Origin: Lactococcus petauri
GTDB lineage: Bacteria; Bacillota; Bacilli; Lactobacillales; Streptococcaceae
Reading direction: 5' to 3'
DNA length: 64,000 bases
Assembly (NCBI RefSeq): GCF_002154895.1
Contig: NZ_MUIZ01000002.1
Location: forward strand, 248,001 to 312,000
Shown: piece by piece, positions 45,874-54,021 of the stretch
How the letters are laid out: each line of letters starts with the position of its first letter
Position numbering within the stretch: position 1 is the stretch's first letter
Program-made: the position numbers and the translations under genes
Notes under the pieces: model-generated
Database searches by the model: none
Told to the model about the DNA's origin: nothing
What the model saw: the letters and a program-made list of their open reading frames with translations, nothing else

Positions 45874-46311
45874 TTAAGAATGTGAATTTATATAGCTGTC
45901 CTTTATTTCTTGAGGTAAGTCCTCAGGAATTTTTCTTTTTACAGCTTGTTCATCGCCAGTACTCAAAGCTTCATCGTAATACCAACATTTGAACTTTAAC
46001 ATATCAAGTGTCTTATTCAGATGATTAATTTCTTCCTCAATCTGTTGTTTTTGGTCATTAAAGAGTTTTTTTCTTTCCTCGAGAGTTTCGTTACCAAGCT
46101 CCGTCCAGTCAATGAATTTTTTAATATCTCTAATTTTTAGACCAGATTTTTTCAGGCATTCAAAAACCCGGAGAGCTTCAATTTCGTCTTCAGAAAATTG
46201 ACGAATACCCGATTTTCGCTCAATCTTTGGAAATAATCCTTCTTTATCATAATACCGTAACGTTGATATAGGAATATCAAACATTTTTGAAACTTCACCA
46301 ATTGTATACAT
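45874..46311 (-). CDS. MerR-family transcriptional regulator
   Basis: A 145-aa MerR regulator. The winged helix YTIGEVSKMFDIPISTLRYYDKEGLFP opens the protein, followed by a coiled-coil dimer helix and a short effector tail with one cysteine (KCWYYDEALSTGDE). It is divergent from the cupin and alcohol dehydrogenase genes. The promoter between them has the 19-bp spacer that MerR proteins act on. The single-Cys form resembles the NmlR/AdhR group, which senses aldehydes or electrophiles; this is inference. Confidence 0.9.
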   Translation of the reverse strand: MYTIGEVSKMFDIPISTLRYYDKEGLFPKIERKSGIRQFSEDEIEALRVFECLKKSGLKIRDIKKFIDWTELGNETLEERKKLFNDQKQQIEEEINHLNKTLDMLKFKCWYYDEALSTGDEQAVKRKIPEDLPQEIKDSYINSHS

Positions 46312-46460
46312 GTTTTCTACCTCTTTTAGTGAGAAAGTGTTTTGTACAATAATATCGTAAATATCATACGTTAACTTTCTTTACATACTAAATTATATCA
46401 TAACAATTTTCTAATTATTTTTATAAAAGAAGTTTGAAATAAAATAATTTTACTTATTAT

Positions 46461-46491
46461 TTGACCTAAAGTGCACTCTAGGGTATATAAT
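46461..46491 (+). promoter_or_regulatory. MerR-type promoter with 19-bp spacer and dyad
   Basis: TTGACC (46461-46466) and TATAAT (46486-46491) are 19 bp apart, longer than the normal 17. The dyad CCTAAAGTGCACTCTAGG at 46465-46482 lies in the spacer and is palindromic except for one pair. This is the classic geometry of a MerR-activated promoter. Confidence 0.85.
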
Positions 46492-46521
46492 AAATCTTAC
46501 AATAAGAGAGGAGATAGAATA

Positions 46522-46905
46522 ATGACAGATTATAATCCATTATTTGGTAAAGGTGAATTAAACATTGACTATGCAAAATTTTTTATTGGAGATTCTCATT
46601 TAAAATTTTTAGCAAGTCAAGGAGATATTTCAGTTAATAACGTTACGTTTGAGCCAGGAACTAGAAATGATTGGCACACGCATAGCAATGGTTTCCAAAT
46701 CCTTCTTGTCACAGATGGAGAGGGCTGGTACCAAGAAGCTGGAAAGCCTGCTCGAAAGCTTGCTAAAGGAGATGTCGTAAGCATTTCAGACGGTGTCAAA
46801 CACTGGCATGGTGCAACAAAAACCTCTTGGTTTAGTCATATTGCAATTAGCAAGGGGACTACTACTTGGTTAGGAAAAGTAACAGATGAGTATGAAAATT
46901 TGTAA
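46522..46905 (+). CDS. Cupin-domain protein
   Basis: A 127-aa single cupin. Motif 1 is DWHTHSNGFQILLVTDGEG with metal-ligand histidines, and motif 2 is GDVVSISDGVKHWHGA. This group is often fused to or found with carboxymuconolactone decarboxylase proteins. ATG 46522 follows AGAGGAGA; a longer in-frame start would cover the MerR promoter. It is followed 12 bp later by the alcohol dehydrogenase, so both are controlled by MerR. Activity unknown. Confidence 0.87.
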   Translation: MTDYNPLFGKGELNIDYAKFFIGDSHLKFLASQGDISVNNVTFEPGTRNDWHTHSNGFQILLVTDGEGWYQEAGKPARKLAKGDVVSISDGVKHWHGATKTSWFSHIAISKGTTTWLGKVTDEYENL

Positions 46906-46917
46906 GGAGAATAGAAA

Positions 46918-47970
46918 ATGAAAACAACAATTTTTGAAAAAGCAGGTTTGGTAACAGTTCAAGAAGTGGAAAAACCAAAATTACAAGCAGAAGATGATGT
47001 TATTATCAAAGTTGTCCGTGCCTGTGTTTGTGGATCAGATTTATGGTCGTATGCTCATGGAGACAACAAGGAAGCCCACTCTGAAAATACAGGGCACGAG
47101 GCCATTGGGATTGTGCAAGAAATCGGATCTGCTATTACAACAGTAAAACCTGGTGACTTTGTAATTGCTCCCTTTACACATGGGTGTGGTGAATGTGATG
47201 CATGTCGTTCAGGATTCGATGGGACATGTGATCGACACCTTGGAGGTTCAAACTGGTCAAATGGTTTTCAATCAGAATATATTCGTTTCCACTATGCAAA
47301 TTGGGCATTAATAAAAATTCCAGGACAACCCTCCGATTATACTGAAGGTATGTTAAAGTCCTTACTTACTCTGGCAGATGTTATGCCTACAGGTTACCAT
47401 GCTGCGAGATGCGCCAATGTACAAAGAGGAGACAAAGTCGTAGTTATTGGGGATGGTGCTGTTGGTCAGTGTGCAGTTATAGCCGCTAAAATGCGGGGCG
47501 CTTCTCAAATTATTTTGATGAGTCGTCATGCAGATCGTCAAAAATTAGCCTTGGAGTTAGGTGCAACAGATGTTATTGCTGAACGTGGAGAAGAAGGAAT
47601 TGCAAAAGTTCGTGAAATTTTAGGTGGCGGTGCGGATGCTGCTCTTGAATGTGTTGGAACTGAATCAGCAATAGACCAAGCACTTGGAGTTCTTCACAAT
47701 GGGGGACGCGTTGGTTTTGTTGGTGTACCTCACTATAATAACCGTCCGCTTGGTTCGACATTTGCACAAAATATTTCAATTGCCGGAGGTTCAGCATCTG
47801 TAACGACATATGATAAACAATTCTTGCTAAAAGAAGTCCTGGATGGAAATATTAATCCTGGTCGCGTATTTACTCAAACTTATGATTTTGAGAATGTCAA
47901 TCAAGCTTATCAAGACATGCAAGATCGTAAAACAATCAAATCTATGATTGTTATGTCCAAAAGTTATTAA
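46918..47970 (+). CDS. Zinc-dependent alcohol dehydrogenase, MDR family
   Basis: A 350-aa medium-chain dehydrogenase. Catalytic zinc ligands are Cys in CVCGSDLW and His/Glu in GHEAIG; the structural zinc cysteines are in CGECDACRSGFDGTC. The cofactor loop GDGAVGQCAV is followed by SRHAD, which suggests NADP(H) rather than NAD. It should oxidise or reduce small alcohols or aldehydes. Linked with a MerR gene and a cupin, it probably answers aldehyde or electrophile stress. Confidence 0.9.
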   Translation: MKTTIFEKAGLVTVQEVEKPKLQAEDDVIIKVVRACVCGSDLWSYAHGDNKEAHSENTGHEAIGIVQEIGSAITTVKPGDFVIAPFTHGCGECDACRSGFDGTCDRHLGGSNWSNGFQSEYIRFHYANWALIKIPGQPSDYTEGMLKSLLTLADVMPTGYHAARCANVQRGDKVVVIGDGAVGQCAVIAAKMRGASQIILMSRHADRQKLALELGATDVIAERGEEGIAKVREILGGGADAALECVGTESAIDQALGVLHNGGRVGFVGVPHYNNRPLGSTFAQNISIAGGSASVTTYDKQFLLKEVLDGNINPGRVFTQTYDFENVNQAYQDMQDRKTIKSMIVMSKSY

Positions 47971-48001
47971 ATTACAAGCAATGAGAAAAAGCCTTGTGTA
48001 G

Positions 48002-48253
48002 GTACTTAAAATAAATCTTCCTTTTAGAAAAATGGAAAGAGAGTTTTTTGTAGAAACCGAAGCCGATATGTCAAGATTGGAGAAATATTAAATGCCAACA
48101 ACTAAAACAGGACAAATAAAATCCGAATCACATTTCCATAATGCAGTTAAATATATTTTAAATCCTGATAAAACAAATGAGCAGGTTTTAACCAGTAGAG
48201 TATTAGAGTGTCAACCTGGTGATCTACTAGAATATATTGAAGGTCAGATATAA
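48002..48253 (+). pseudogene. Mobilisation module remnant: relaxase N-terminus and the tail of an upstream gene
   Basis: ATG 48092 opens a 53-aa ORF beginning MPTTKTGQIKSESHF, with NAVKYILNPDKTNEQVL. This is the N-terminal pattern of MobP/MobA-type relaxases of Gram-positive mobile elements. It stops after 53 residues, far short of a relaxase. A ~30-codon open tail ending EADMSRLEKY (ATG at 48032, stop 48089-48091) abuts it directly at TAA-ATG, as the gene before a relaxase usually does. Both are fragments of a lost mobilisable element. Family naming is by eye only. Confidence 0.6.
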
Positions 48254-48323
48254 ATATTTATAAAGACTATTGGTTGAACTCCAGTAGTTTTTTTATTATA
48301 TAAACTAAATTATTTTCTTACGA

Positions 48324-48350
48324 AATCAAAACATAGTGTGTTTTGAGATT
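48324..48350. repeat. Inverted repeat upstream of the ABC exporter promoter
   Basis: AATCAAAACA pairs with TGTTTTGAGATT with a 2-base bulge, 56 bp before the -35 of the ABC gene. It may be a regulator site or a weak terminator of the remnant genes. Confidence 0.4.
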
Positions 48351-48405
48351 CAACAAACAAATAATGAAAAACACAAAATAAACATCGATAAACAATAAAT
48401 TACTC

Positions 48406-48434
48406 TTGACAATCAATTCATTAAATTATATAAT
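48406..48434 (+). promoter_or_regulatory. Consensus promoter of the ABC exporter gene
   Basis: TTGACA (48406-48411) and TATAAT (48429-48434) with exactly 17 bp between, both perfect. The leader is about 80 nt. It contains a strong GGAGG at 48452-48456 with no start codon at the proper distance, only an ATA. Confidence 0.85.
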
Positions 48435-48523
48435 ACAAAATGAAAAATATTGGAGGTTACAAATAAAATCGAAAAACAAAAGTTAAACATCTACATCAGT
48501 AATTAATATAAAGGAAAAATACT

Positions 48524-50554
48524 ATGCATATATTAGAATTAAAAAAAATAAGGAAATCATATTTTCTTGGTAAGGAAGAGTTCCCCGTTCTAAAAGGAAT
48601 TGACCTAGATTTTGATAGAGGTGAATTCATTAGTTTACTTGGTGAGTCCGGAGGTGGTAAATCCACTTTGATGAATATAATTGGAGGGCTAGATAGAAAC
48701 TATGATGGAGATGTTATTGTTGACGGTATCCCTCAAAAAAGAAAAAAAGAAAAAGATATGGATAGCTATCGCCGGGATACGATAGGATTCATCTTCCAAT
48801 CTTTTAATCTGATTAGCTATTTAAATGTTCTAGACAATATCCTCATTAGTCTCAAGATGACGACCCTTTCTGAAAAAGAAAGACATGCTCGAGCTGTTGA
48901 ATTGACAAAACAAGTTGGGTTATATGACCACCGCAAGAAGACCCCTTCTCAACTTTCGGGAGGTCAAAAGCAACGGGTAGCAATTGCTCGTGCATTAGCA
49001 TCGGATCCTGAAATCATTCTTGCAGATGAACCAACTGGCGCTCTCGATTCACAAAATACTAAAGAAGTATTAGCTTTATTAAGTAAAATTGCAAAATCAG
49101 GAAAGACTGTTATTGTTGTGACTCACTCACAAGAAGTTGCTGATTTTGGTACGCGTATTATTCGTTTGGCAGATGGGAAAATTATTGGCGATGAACGTCT
49201 GAAAGATTCTTATCCTATTGAAAAGAAAAGTCATATACAGTCGAAAGTCCTTTCCAGAAGCGAAATATTTAAAACAGCATTTAAACATTTCACACACACA
49301 TGGAAATTAAATTTACTTATTGCGATAGGGACAGCCATTGGTTTATTCTCCGTCATCTTTTTCCTGGGATTAGGCAATGGTGTCAGAAACTATATGAACC
49401 ATATGATGACGTCAAGTATCAATCCAAATGTTGTAACAGTATTTAAACGTACAACGAAAGATGATAAATTAAGCAATGATGATGCACTAAATAAGGCACA
49501 ACAAAACATTGGAACCTCTAAAGGAAATATGGATTCTACTTATATTGATAAGTTGAAAAACAATGATAATGTCAAAAAAGTAGAACCAACCTACTCTATT
49601 GCAAGCAAGGGTTCTCTTCAATATGGAGACAAGAGTAAAACGGGCCCTCTCTCACTTTTGAGCTGGACAGAATCCAATGCAAATGATAAATATAGTGTGG
49701 GGAGGAAGCCAGATGAGGGAGAAATTGCACTCTATGGAACGGAAGCTAAGCTTCTCTCTCCAGACTATAAAGCCCTTGTAGGACAAACAATTCACTTAAA
49801 TTTTGAAGCAAAATCAAAAGAAGGAGCCACACAATCTGTTTCGGCTGATTTAAAAGTATCCGGAGTTTTACAAGATGCATCTACAAGTGATTCAAATAGT
49901 GTAACTGTATCAAGTTCAACTGAGTCAAGTGGTGAAAGTAACATTATAGTATCTTATTCAACTATGGCAACTCTCCTTTCTTCTGCGGGAGCAGACAGTA
50001 ATCCAAATTATGCTGTAATTACTGTAAATGAAGTCAAAAATGTTAAAGCTGTCACTGAAACTGTTCAAAATGCAAAAATTGATGGAAGTAAAGCTTTTAT
50101 AACCTATTCAGCCACAGGATTCCTAGATGTTTTTACGAACATAACAAGTATCGTGAGTTATCTTCTCGCAGCGATTGCAGGTATAAGTTTAATTGTCTCA
50201 ATATTTATGATTATTGTTACAACTTATATGAGCGTTGCGGAGCGCACAAAAGAAATAGGTGTTATTCGAGCATTAGGTGGTCGAAGAAAAGATATTTCTC
50301 GACTATTTACGGCAGAAAGCTTTATCCTAGGACTTTTATCTGCAACTCTTGCAATTGTTATTGCTTACTTAGGTGAGTTTATAATTAATTCAGCATTATC
50401 AGACTTACTAAATGGCGCACAAATTGTTAAAATTTCTACAGGAAATATAATCTTTGCTATGATTATTGCTGTGTTGATAGCATTACTTGCAAGCCTTGCT
50501 CCAAGTAGTCGTGCAGCACGGCTTAACACGATTGAAGCATTGTCGGCAGACTAA
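48524..50554 (+). CDS. MacB-type ABC exporter, fused ATPase and permease
   Basis: A 676-aa fusion. Residues 1-230 form an ABC ATPase with Walker A GESGGGKST (40-48), signature LSGGQKQR and Walker B ILADEPTGALD. After a linker, four membrane helices lie at about 262-285, 540-570, 595-620 and 645-665. A large extracellular domain (~290-530) follows the first. This is the MacB/FtsX fold, used to export peptides or to resist antimicrobial peptides. The order ATPase-then-permease in one chain is as in MacB. It is followed by a 49-aa protein and an LPXTG protein in the accessory segment. Substrate unknown. Confidence 0.88.
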   Translation: MHILELKKIRKSYFLGKEEFPVLKGIDLDFDRGEFISLLGESGGGKSTLMNIIGGLDRNYDGDVIVDGIPQKRKKEKDMDSYRRDTIGFIFQSFNLISYLNVLDNILISLKMTTLSEKERHARAVELTKQVGLYDHRKKTPSQLSGGQKQRVAIARALASDPEIILADEPTGALDSQNTKEVLALLSKIAKSGKTVIVVTHSQEVADFGTRIIRLADGKIIGDERLKDSYPIEKKSHIQSKVLSRSEIFKTAFKHFTHTWKLNLLIAIGTAIGLFSVIFFLGLGNGVRNYMNHMMTSSINPNVVTVFKRTTKDDKLSNDDALNKAQQNIGTSKGNMDSTYIDKLKNNDNVKKVEPTYSIASKGSLQYGDKSKTGPLSLLSWTESNANDKYSVGRKPDEGEIALYGTEAKLLSPDYKALVGQTIHLNFEAKSKEGATQSVSADLKVSGVLQDASTSDSNSVTVSSSTESSGESNIIVSYSTMATLLSSAGADSNPNYAVITVNEVKNVKAVTETVQNAKIDGSKAFITYSATGFLDVFTNITSIVSYLLAAIAGISLIVSIFMIIVTTYMSVAERTKEIGVIRALGGRRKDISRLFTAESFILGLLSATLAIVIAYLGEFIINSALSDLLNGAQIVKISTGNIIFAMIIAVLIALLASLAPSSRAARLNTIEALSAD

Positions 50555-50626
50555 AAACCTAAATTATATTATGAATTACTTAATAATATAAAAAATTTTT
50601 TAATAAAATGATAGGAGCTCAAAGTT

Positions 50627-50776
50627 ATGTTTAATAATTCAAAATTAGAGAAACAAAGCAAAGGTACAAATGATGACCTTAGAAATATTCTTAAAGATAA
50701 ATATTTAGAAAAATATAAAATTGAACAAGACATAAAACTTCTTAAAGCAAACATAAGTGCTTGGGAAAATATGTAA
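50627..50776 (+). CDS. Small charged protein of 49 aa
   Basis: The ORF starts at ATG 50627, with AGGAG nine bases upstream, and encodes a Lys/Asn-rich helical protein (LEKYKIEQDIKLLKANISAWENM at the C-terminus). No signal peptide, double-glycine leader or membrane segment, so it does not look like a bacteriocin. It lies 72 bp after the ABC exporter and 77 bp before the LPXTG gene. Not recognised; a coiled-coil segment is likely. Confidence 0.5.
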   Translation: MFNNSKLEKQSKGTNDDLRNILKDKYLEKYKIEQDIKLLKANISAWENM

Positions 50777-50853
50777 AAAAGGCAATTGAAAAATACAATA
50801 TGTAATTAATTAACTCTATTGCAAAAAAATAAAGAATTAGAAGACAAAGTAAA

Positions 50854-51684
50854 ATGAAAAAGACACTCATAGCTGGGCTTATGCTCGCAACAGTTTCAAT
50901 AGGCGTACAAGCCTCAGCAGACTCAATCAATGGGCACCAAGTAACGCTCGCAGACTCAAATACTGCAATCGGGAAAAACGGTATGATATGGCATAATGAT
51001 GGTGGTACCTGGTATGCTGATGACGGCAGTGAGAGTGGTTTTCTTGCCCCAGACAAGCCTGAAATACCAGCAATTAAAATACCGAAAATCCCAGAGGTTA
51101 CAGCAGAACCAGAAGTACCGCATAAAGCACTCCCTGAGCAAAAGATACCAACTAAACTTCCGACTGTTGACACGACAGACAATATAGCTGTAGAGGAGGT
51201 AAATGTCCCTCGAGCTAGAGAACAATTGACGCCCCAAATCCAAACGGTAGGGCCACACCTTGATGCACCTCAACATATAGAAAAAGCACCGAAACCCATT
51301 GAGCAAAAGATACCAGAACCTATAACGGTGATAGATCCGATAGAAGAGCCAGAAATTGACGCAAACGGTTCAGCAACTATCAGAATCATGGAACCGAAAA
51401 TACTGGATAACTCAGCAATTCATAATAGTATTCCTACAGATACCAAGCAAGAAATAAAAAAAGCTAAAAGTGATACACGTGTAGCTACACTGACACCCAA
51501 AAACCAAGCTGTGTTGACAACACTAGGCACAAGTATGAAAAACGCATCTACTAGAACGTATCAAGCAAAGGGCATACCACTACCTGCAACAGGTGAGGTT
51601 GATACGATAACATATGTAGTTTTGGGTATGAGTTCGATTGTAGGCGCTGCAGTACTTGCACTATATTTACAACGTAATAGTTAA
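50854..51684 (+). CDS. LPXTG-anchored Pro-rich surface protein
   Basis: A 276-aa surface protein with a signal peptide (residues 1-22, ending QASA), a short domain with MIWHNDGGTWYADDG, and a long extended region rich in Pro, Ile, Glu and Lys (residues ~70-200). That region repeats PxIPxIPE and EKAPKPIEQKIPEP-like words. The sorting signal LPATGE lies at 243. No adhesive domain is recognised. Such Pro-rich stalks are typical of surface genes carried on conjugative or mobilisable elements. The ribosome site is weak. Confidence 0.8.
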   Translation: MKKTLIAGLMLATVSIGVQASADSINGHQVTLADSNTAIGKNGMIWHNDGGTWYADDGSESGFLAPDKPEIPAIKIPKIPEVTAEPEVPHKALPEQKIPTKLPTVDTTDNIAVEEVNVPRAREQLTPQIQTVGPHLDAPQHIEKAPKPIEQKIPEPITVIDPIEEPEIDANGSATIRIMEPKILDNSAIHNSIPTDTKQEIKKAKSDTRVATLTPKNQAVLTTLGTSMKNASTRTYQAKGIPLPATGEVDTITYVVLGMSSIVGAAVLALYLQRNS

Positions 51685-51724
51685 GGTTACTCATACCTGA
51701 AATTCTCTCAAAAATAATAAAAGA

Positions 51725-51775
51725 TAATTTATAATCCCCATGGAGGTTAGTAATCTCTATGGGGATTATCTTTGC
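51725..51775. terminator. Terminator, diverged copy of the one after asnA
   Basis: Arms ATAATCCCCATGGAG and CTCTATGGGGATTAT pair well. The flanks AAAAGATAATTTATAA match those of the terminator at 45829-45868, so the two share origin. Confidence 0.85.
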
Positions 51776-51776
51776 T

Positions 51777-51808
51777 TAATAACGGGAATTTATATAACTT
51801 TCTTTTAT
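51777..51808 (-). pseudogene. Tail fragment of a MerR-family regulator gene
   Basis: Read on -, ten codons give KESYINSRY and a stop, matching the KDSYINSHS end of the MerR protein at 45874-46311. An in-frame stop lies just upstream, so only the 3' tip survives beside the related terminator. Confidence 0.6.
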
Positions 51809-51825
51809 AACTTAACATCTAATTT

Positions 51826-52165
51826 TAACATATACTTTCTCTGATGTTCCGATGTATAGTATCGTTCCAAATTTTATTATCTTCAGCAGAATCTAATCTA
51901 AAATATTTCTTTCCTTTGGTGCTTGCATACTCTTCGCCTTTGCAAAAATCTCTTACCCACTCCTTTAGCATCAATATCAGTCACAAAGTTATGTAAGTAA
52001 AAGAAGAAGCACATCATTCCCCACCTATCCTTCTCTCCAACAATATAGCAGTAGCAATAATATTATTTGTTTTTTCTCTAGAATAGTTTTTATCTTATTC
52101 GGTAATGTTTCATTGTTTTTTTCCAACTTTATCCGTCCAATGCATTCTTTACATAAGAATTAGAG
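51826..52165 (-). pseudogene. Decayed GNAT acetyltransferase gene
   Basis: Read on - with frame changes, the sequence gives NNIIATAYIVGEKDRWG, then LHNFVTDIDAKGVGKRFL, then after a shift GEEYASTKGKKYFRLDSAE and a stop at 51826-51828. GVGKRFL is the degenerate acetyl-CoA loop and KKYFRLDSAE a typical GNAT strand. At least two frameshifts break it, and the N-terminus is further decayed to about 52165. Confidence 0.7.
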
Positions 52166-52195
52166 TTAAATTTAGCACAAAAGAATTACAACGCA

Positions 52196-52214
52196 AGTTT
52201 TTCGGAAAGATGTC
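52196..52214 (-). other. Inverted half-copy of the dif site
   Basis: The 19 bases here are the exact reverse complement of 52572-52590, which covers the left arm of the dif-like site (GACATCTTTCCGAAAAACT). The match ends at the start of the dif centre, and the right arm is missing. It lies 358 bp from dif, at the edge of the decayed GNAT gene. Confidence 0.8.
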
Positions 52215-52215
52215 T

Positions 52216-52574
52216 AATAAAAGATTCTATTATCATATGTTTATCAGCAATAACCCAAGGAAGAATAAATAAAATGAAGACAATCCAAGCTTTACACGTC
52301 AATGGATCAAATAAAAACTCCACATTACGGAGTTTTTTCTATGAGATTTAATTGGTTTAAAGAATATTTTCTTTCAATTTAGTGTTTTTCTTATAAACCT
52401 TTTGTTATACAAAGCCAGATAAAAAAATTACTTTAAATGGCTCAACAGTCAAGTTCAAACCTATTTATTTATAGAAGTTATGATATAATTATATTCGAAA
52501 AAATAAATAAATAGAAAGAATTTATTAAACTTACTGAGTATATAGTTTAGAGAGATCTTGGGATATCCTATGAC
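52216..52574 (+). other. Intergenic region between half-dif and dif
   Basis: AT-rich DNA without a recognisable gene. It holds a terminator (52312-52339), an extended -10 element TGA-TATAAT (52481-52489) pointing toward dif, and a 13-codon ORF at 52274 (MKTIQALHVNGSNK) without a good ribosome site. Confidence 0.5.
52312..52339 (+). terminator. Intrinsic terminator of an unknown transcript
   Basis: AAAAACTCC/GGAGTTTTTT with a 7-base loop. No intact gene lies upstream on +, so it is probably left from a lost gene. Confidence 0.75.
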
Positions 52575-52605
52575 ATCTTTCCGAAAAACTATAATATTCT
52601 TGAAA
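52575..52605 (+). other. dif: Chromosome dimer resolution site, difSL-type
   Basis: The 31-bp site contains TTTCCGAAAAAC, TATAAT and TTCTTGAAA, the arrangement known for the streptococcal/lactococcal difSL site used by XerS, which differs from the classical XerCD dif. It lies 33 bp before xerS, as in other Streptococcaceae. Gene strand bias changes around it, consistent with the replication terminus. Confidence 0.88.
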
Positions 52606-52622
52606 GTTTTATAAATTTATGG

Positions 52623-52637
52623 TATACTTAAAAAACT
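52623..52637 (+). promoter_or_regulatory. xerS promoter giving a near-leaderless mRNA
   Basis: TATACT at 52623-52628 lies nine bases before the xerS ATG; no ribosome site fits in between. Confidence 0.6.
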
Positions 52638-53699
52638 ATGAAACGTGAACTTCTACTTGCAAATATTGACCGCATAAAAAAACGTATGCCCGACTTCGTT
52701 TTGGAATATTATCAATCAAAGCTTAGTATTCCTTATAGCTTGACTACGCTCTATCAATATCTTTTAGAATACGAGAGATTTTTTAATTGGCTTATTGATA
52801 GTGATGTCAGCAAAGCAAAAAATATTTCTGGTATAGATTTAGATACATTAGAAAATCTGGCACGTTCTGACATTGAGGGTTATATCCTCTACTTACGTGA
52901 AAAACCACGTCAAAATAATAAGTCTGGACTAACACAAAACTCAGTAAAACGTACTTTAGCTGCACTTTCCAGCCTTTTTAAATATCTTACGGAGCAAGCT
53001 GAAGGCGTAAATGGCGAGCCATACTTTTACCGTAATGTTATGAAAAAAGTGCAGATTCAAAAAAATAGAGAAACTTTGGCTTCCAGGGCTGAGAATATTA
53101 AAGGAAAACTGTTTTTAGGCGATGAAACACAAGGTTTTCTGGATTTTATTGATAATGAATACGAAAAAAGTTTGTCTAATCGAGCACTCTCTTCTTTTAA
53201 TAAAAATAAAGAACGTGATTTAGCGATTATTGCGCTGATGTTGGCTTCTGGCGTACGTTTGTCTGAAGCTGTTAATATCAATATAGCTGATCTGAATATG
53301 AAGACTCTAGTTGTGGAAGTTACACGTAAAGGGGGCAAACGGGATGCCGTTAATATTGCAAAATTTGCTGAGCTTTATCTACTCAACTACTTAGAGATTC
53401 GTGAACAGCGTTATAAACCAGAAAAAAATAATAAAGCCTTCTTCTTGTCTATTTACCGAGGGCAAGCTTCTCGGATTGATGGATCAAGCATTGAAAAGTT
53501 AGTCTCTAAGTACTCGCAAGCTTTTAAAGTAAGAATAACACCACATAAACTTCGTCACACCTTAGCAACTCGCCTTTACGCACAAACCAATTCTCAAGTT
53601 CTGGTAAGTCATCAGCTCGGACATTCTTCAACACAGGTTACAGACCTCTACACCCATATTATTAGTCAAGAACAGAAAAATGCACTTGACGAACTATAA
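52638..53699 (+). CDS. xerS: Tyrosine recombinase XerS
   Basis: A 353-aa tyrosine recombinase close to the usual XerS length of 356. The catalytic set is visible: Arg in ASGVRLSEA, Lys in TRKGGKR, His303 and Arg306 in HKLRH, His329 in QLGHSS and nucleophile Tyr338 in DLYTH. An N-terminal SAM-like DNA-binding domain precedes. XerS alone resolves chromosome dimers at difSL, which lies just upstream. The nearly leaderless start has no Shine-Dalgarno. Confidence 0.94.
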   Translation: MKRELLLANIDRIKKRMPDFVLEYYQSKLSIPYSLTTLYQYLLEYERFFNWLIDSDVSKAKNISGIDLDTLENLARSDIEGYILYLREKPRQNNKSGLTQNSVKRTLAALSSLFKYLTEQAEGVNGEPYFYRNVMKKVQIQKNRETLASRAENIKGKLFLGDETQGFLDFIDNEYEKSLSNRALSSFNKNKERDLAIIALMLASGVRLSEAVNINIADLNMKTLVVEVTRKGGKRDAVNIAKFAELYLLNYLEIREQRYKPEKNNKAFFLSIYRGQASRIDGSSIEKLVSKYSQAFKVRITPHKLRHTLATRLYAQTNSQVLVSHQLGHSSTQVTDLYTHIISQEQKNALDEL

Positions 53700-53764
53700 G
53701 CAAGACTGGTAAAATTTAAGTAGACTATTAATTTTAGATAAAAACTATAAGTGGAAAGAATCGA

Positions 53765-53986
53765 ATGAATAATACTACTCTAAAAATGTCACAACAAGAA
53801 ATTATTTATGAATTGAAATATGCTTGGAGCAGACAAAAATCCGTTAGCATACGCTTTTTGCAAAACTCGCAAGAAACTACTTCTCAAGGTAAAATTTTTG
53901 GTATTGACTATGATTTACTTTATATTAAAGAAGAGAACTTGGTGCGGAGAATTGCCTTAGATGATATTTTAAGCATAAATATATAG
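53765..53986 (+). CDS. Small protein, YolD-like or Sm-like beta fold
   Basis: A 73-aa protein with an N-terminal helix (QQEIIYELKYAWSRQ) and a beta-rich part (VSIRFLQ, GKIFGIDYDLLYIKEE, RIALDDILSINI). The end pattern resembles YolD-like proteins, where a beta sheet is closed by I-x-FDDI. AGTGGAAAG precedes the ATG. It lies 65 bp after xerS and ends at a bidirectional terminator. Function unknown. Confidence 0.65.
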   Translation: MNNTTLKMSQQEIIYELKYAWSRQKSVSIRFLQNSQETTSQGKIFGIDYDLLYIKEENLVRRIALDDILSINI

Positions 53987-54021
53987 CATTTTACATAATT
54001 AATTTTATGTACAATACACTT

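Noticed and set aside
48092-48253. The 53-aa ORF as a complete small gene
   Set aside because: It matches only the beginning of relaxases and stops abruptly; it is better read as a truncated gene.
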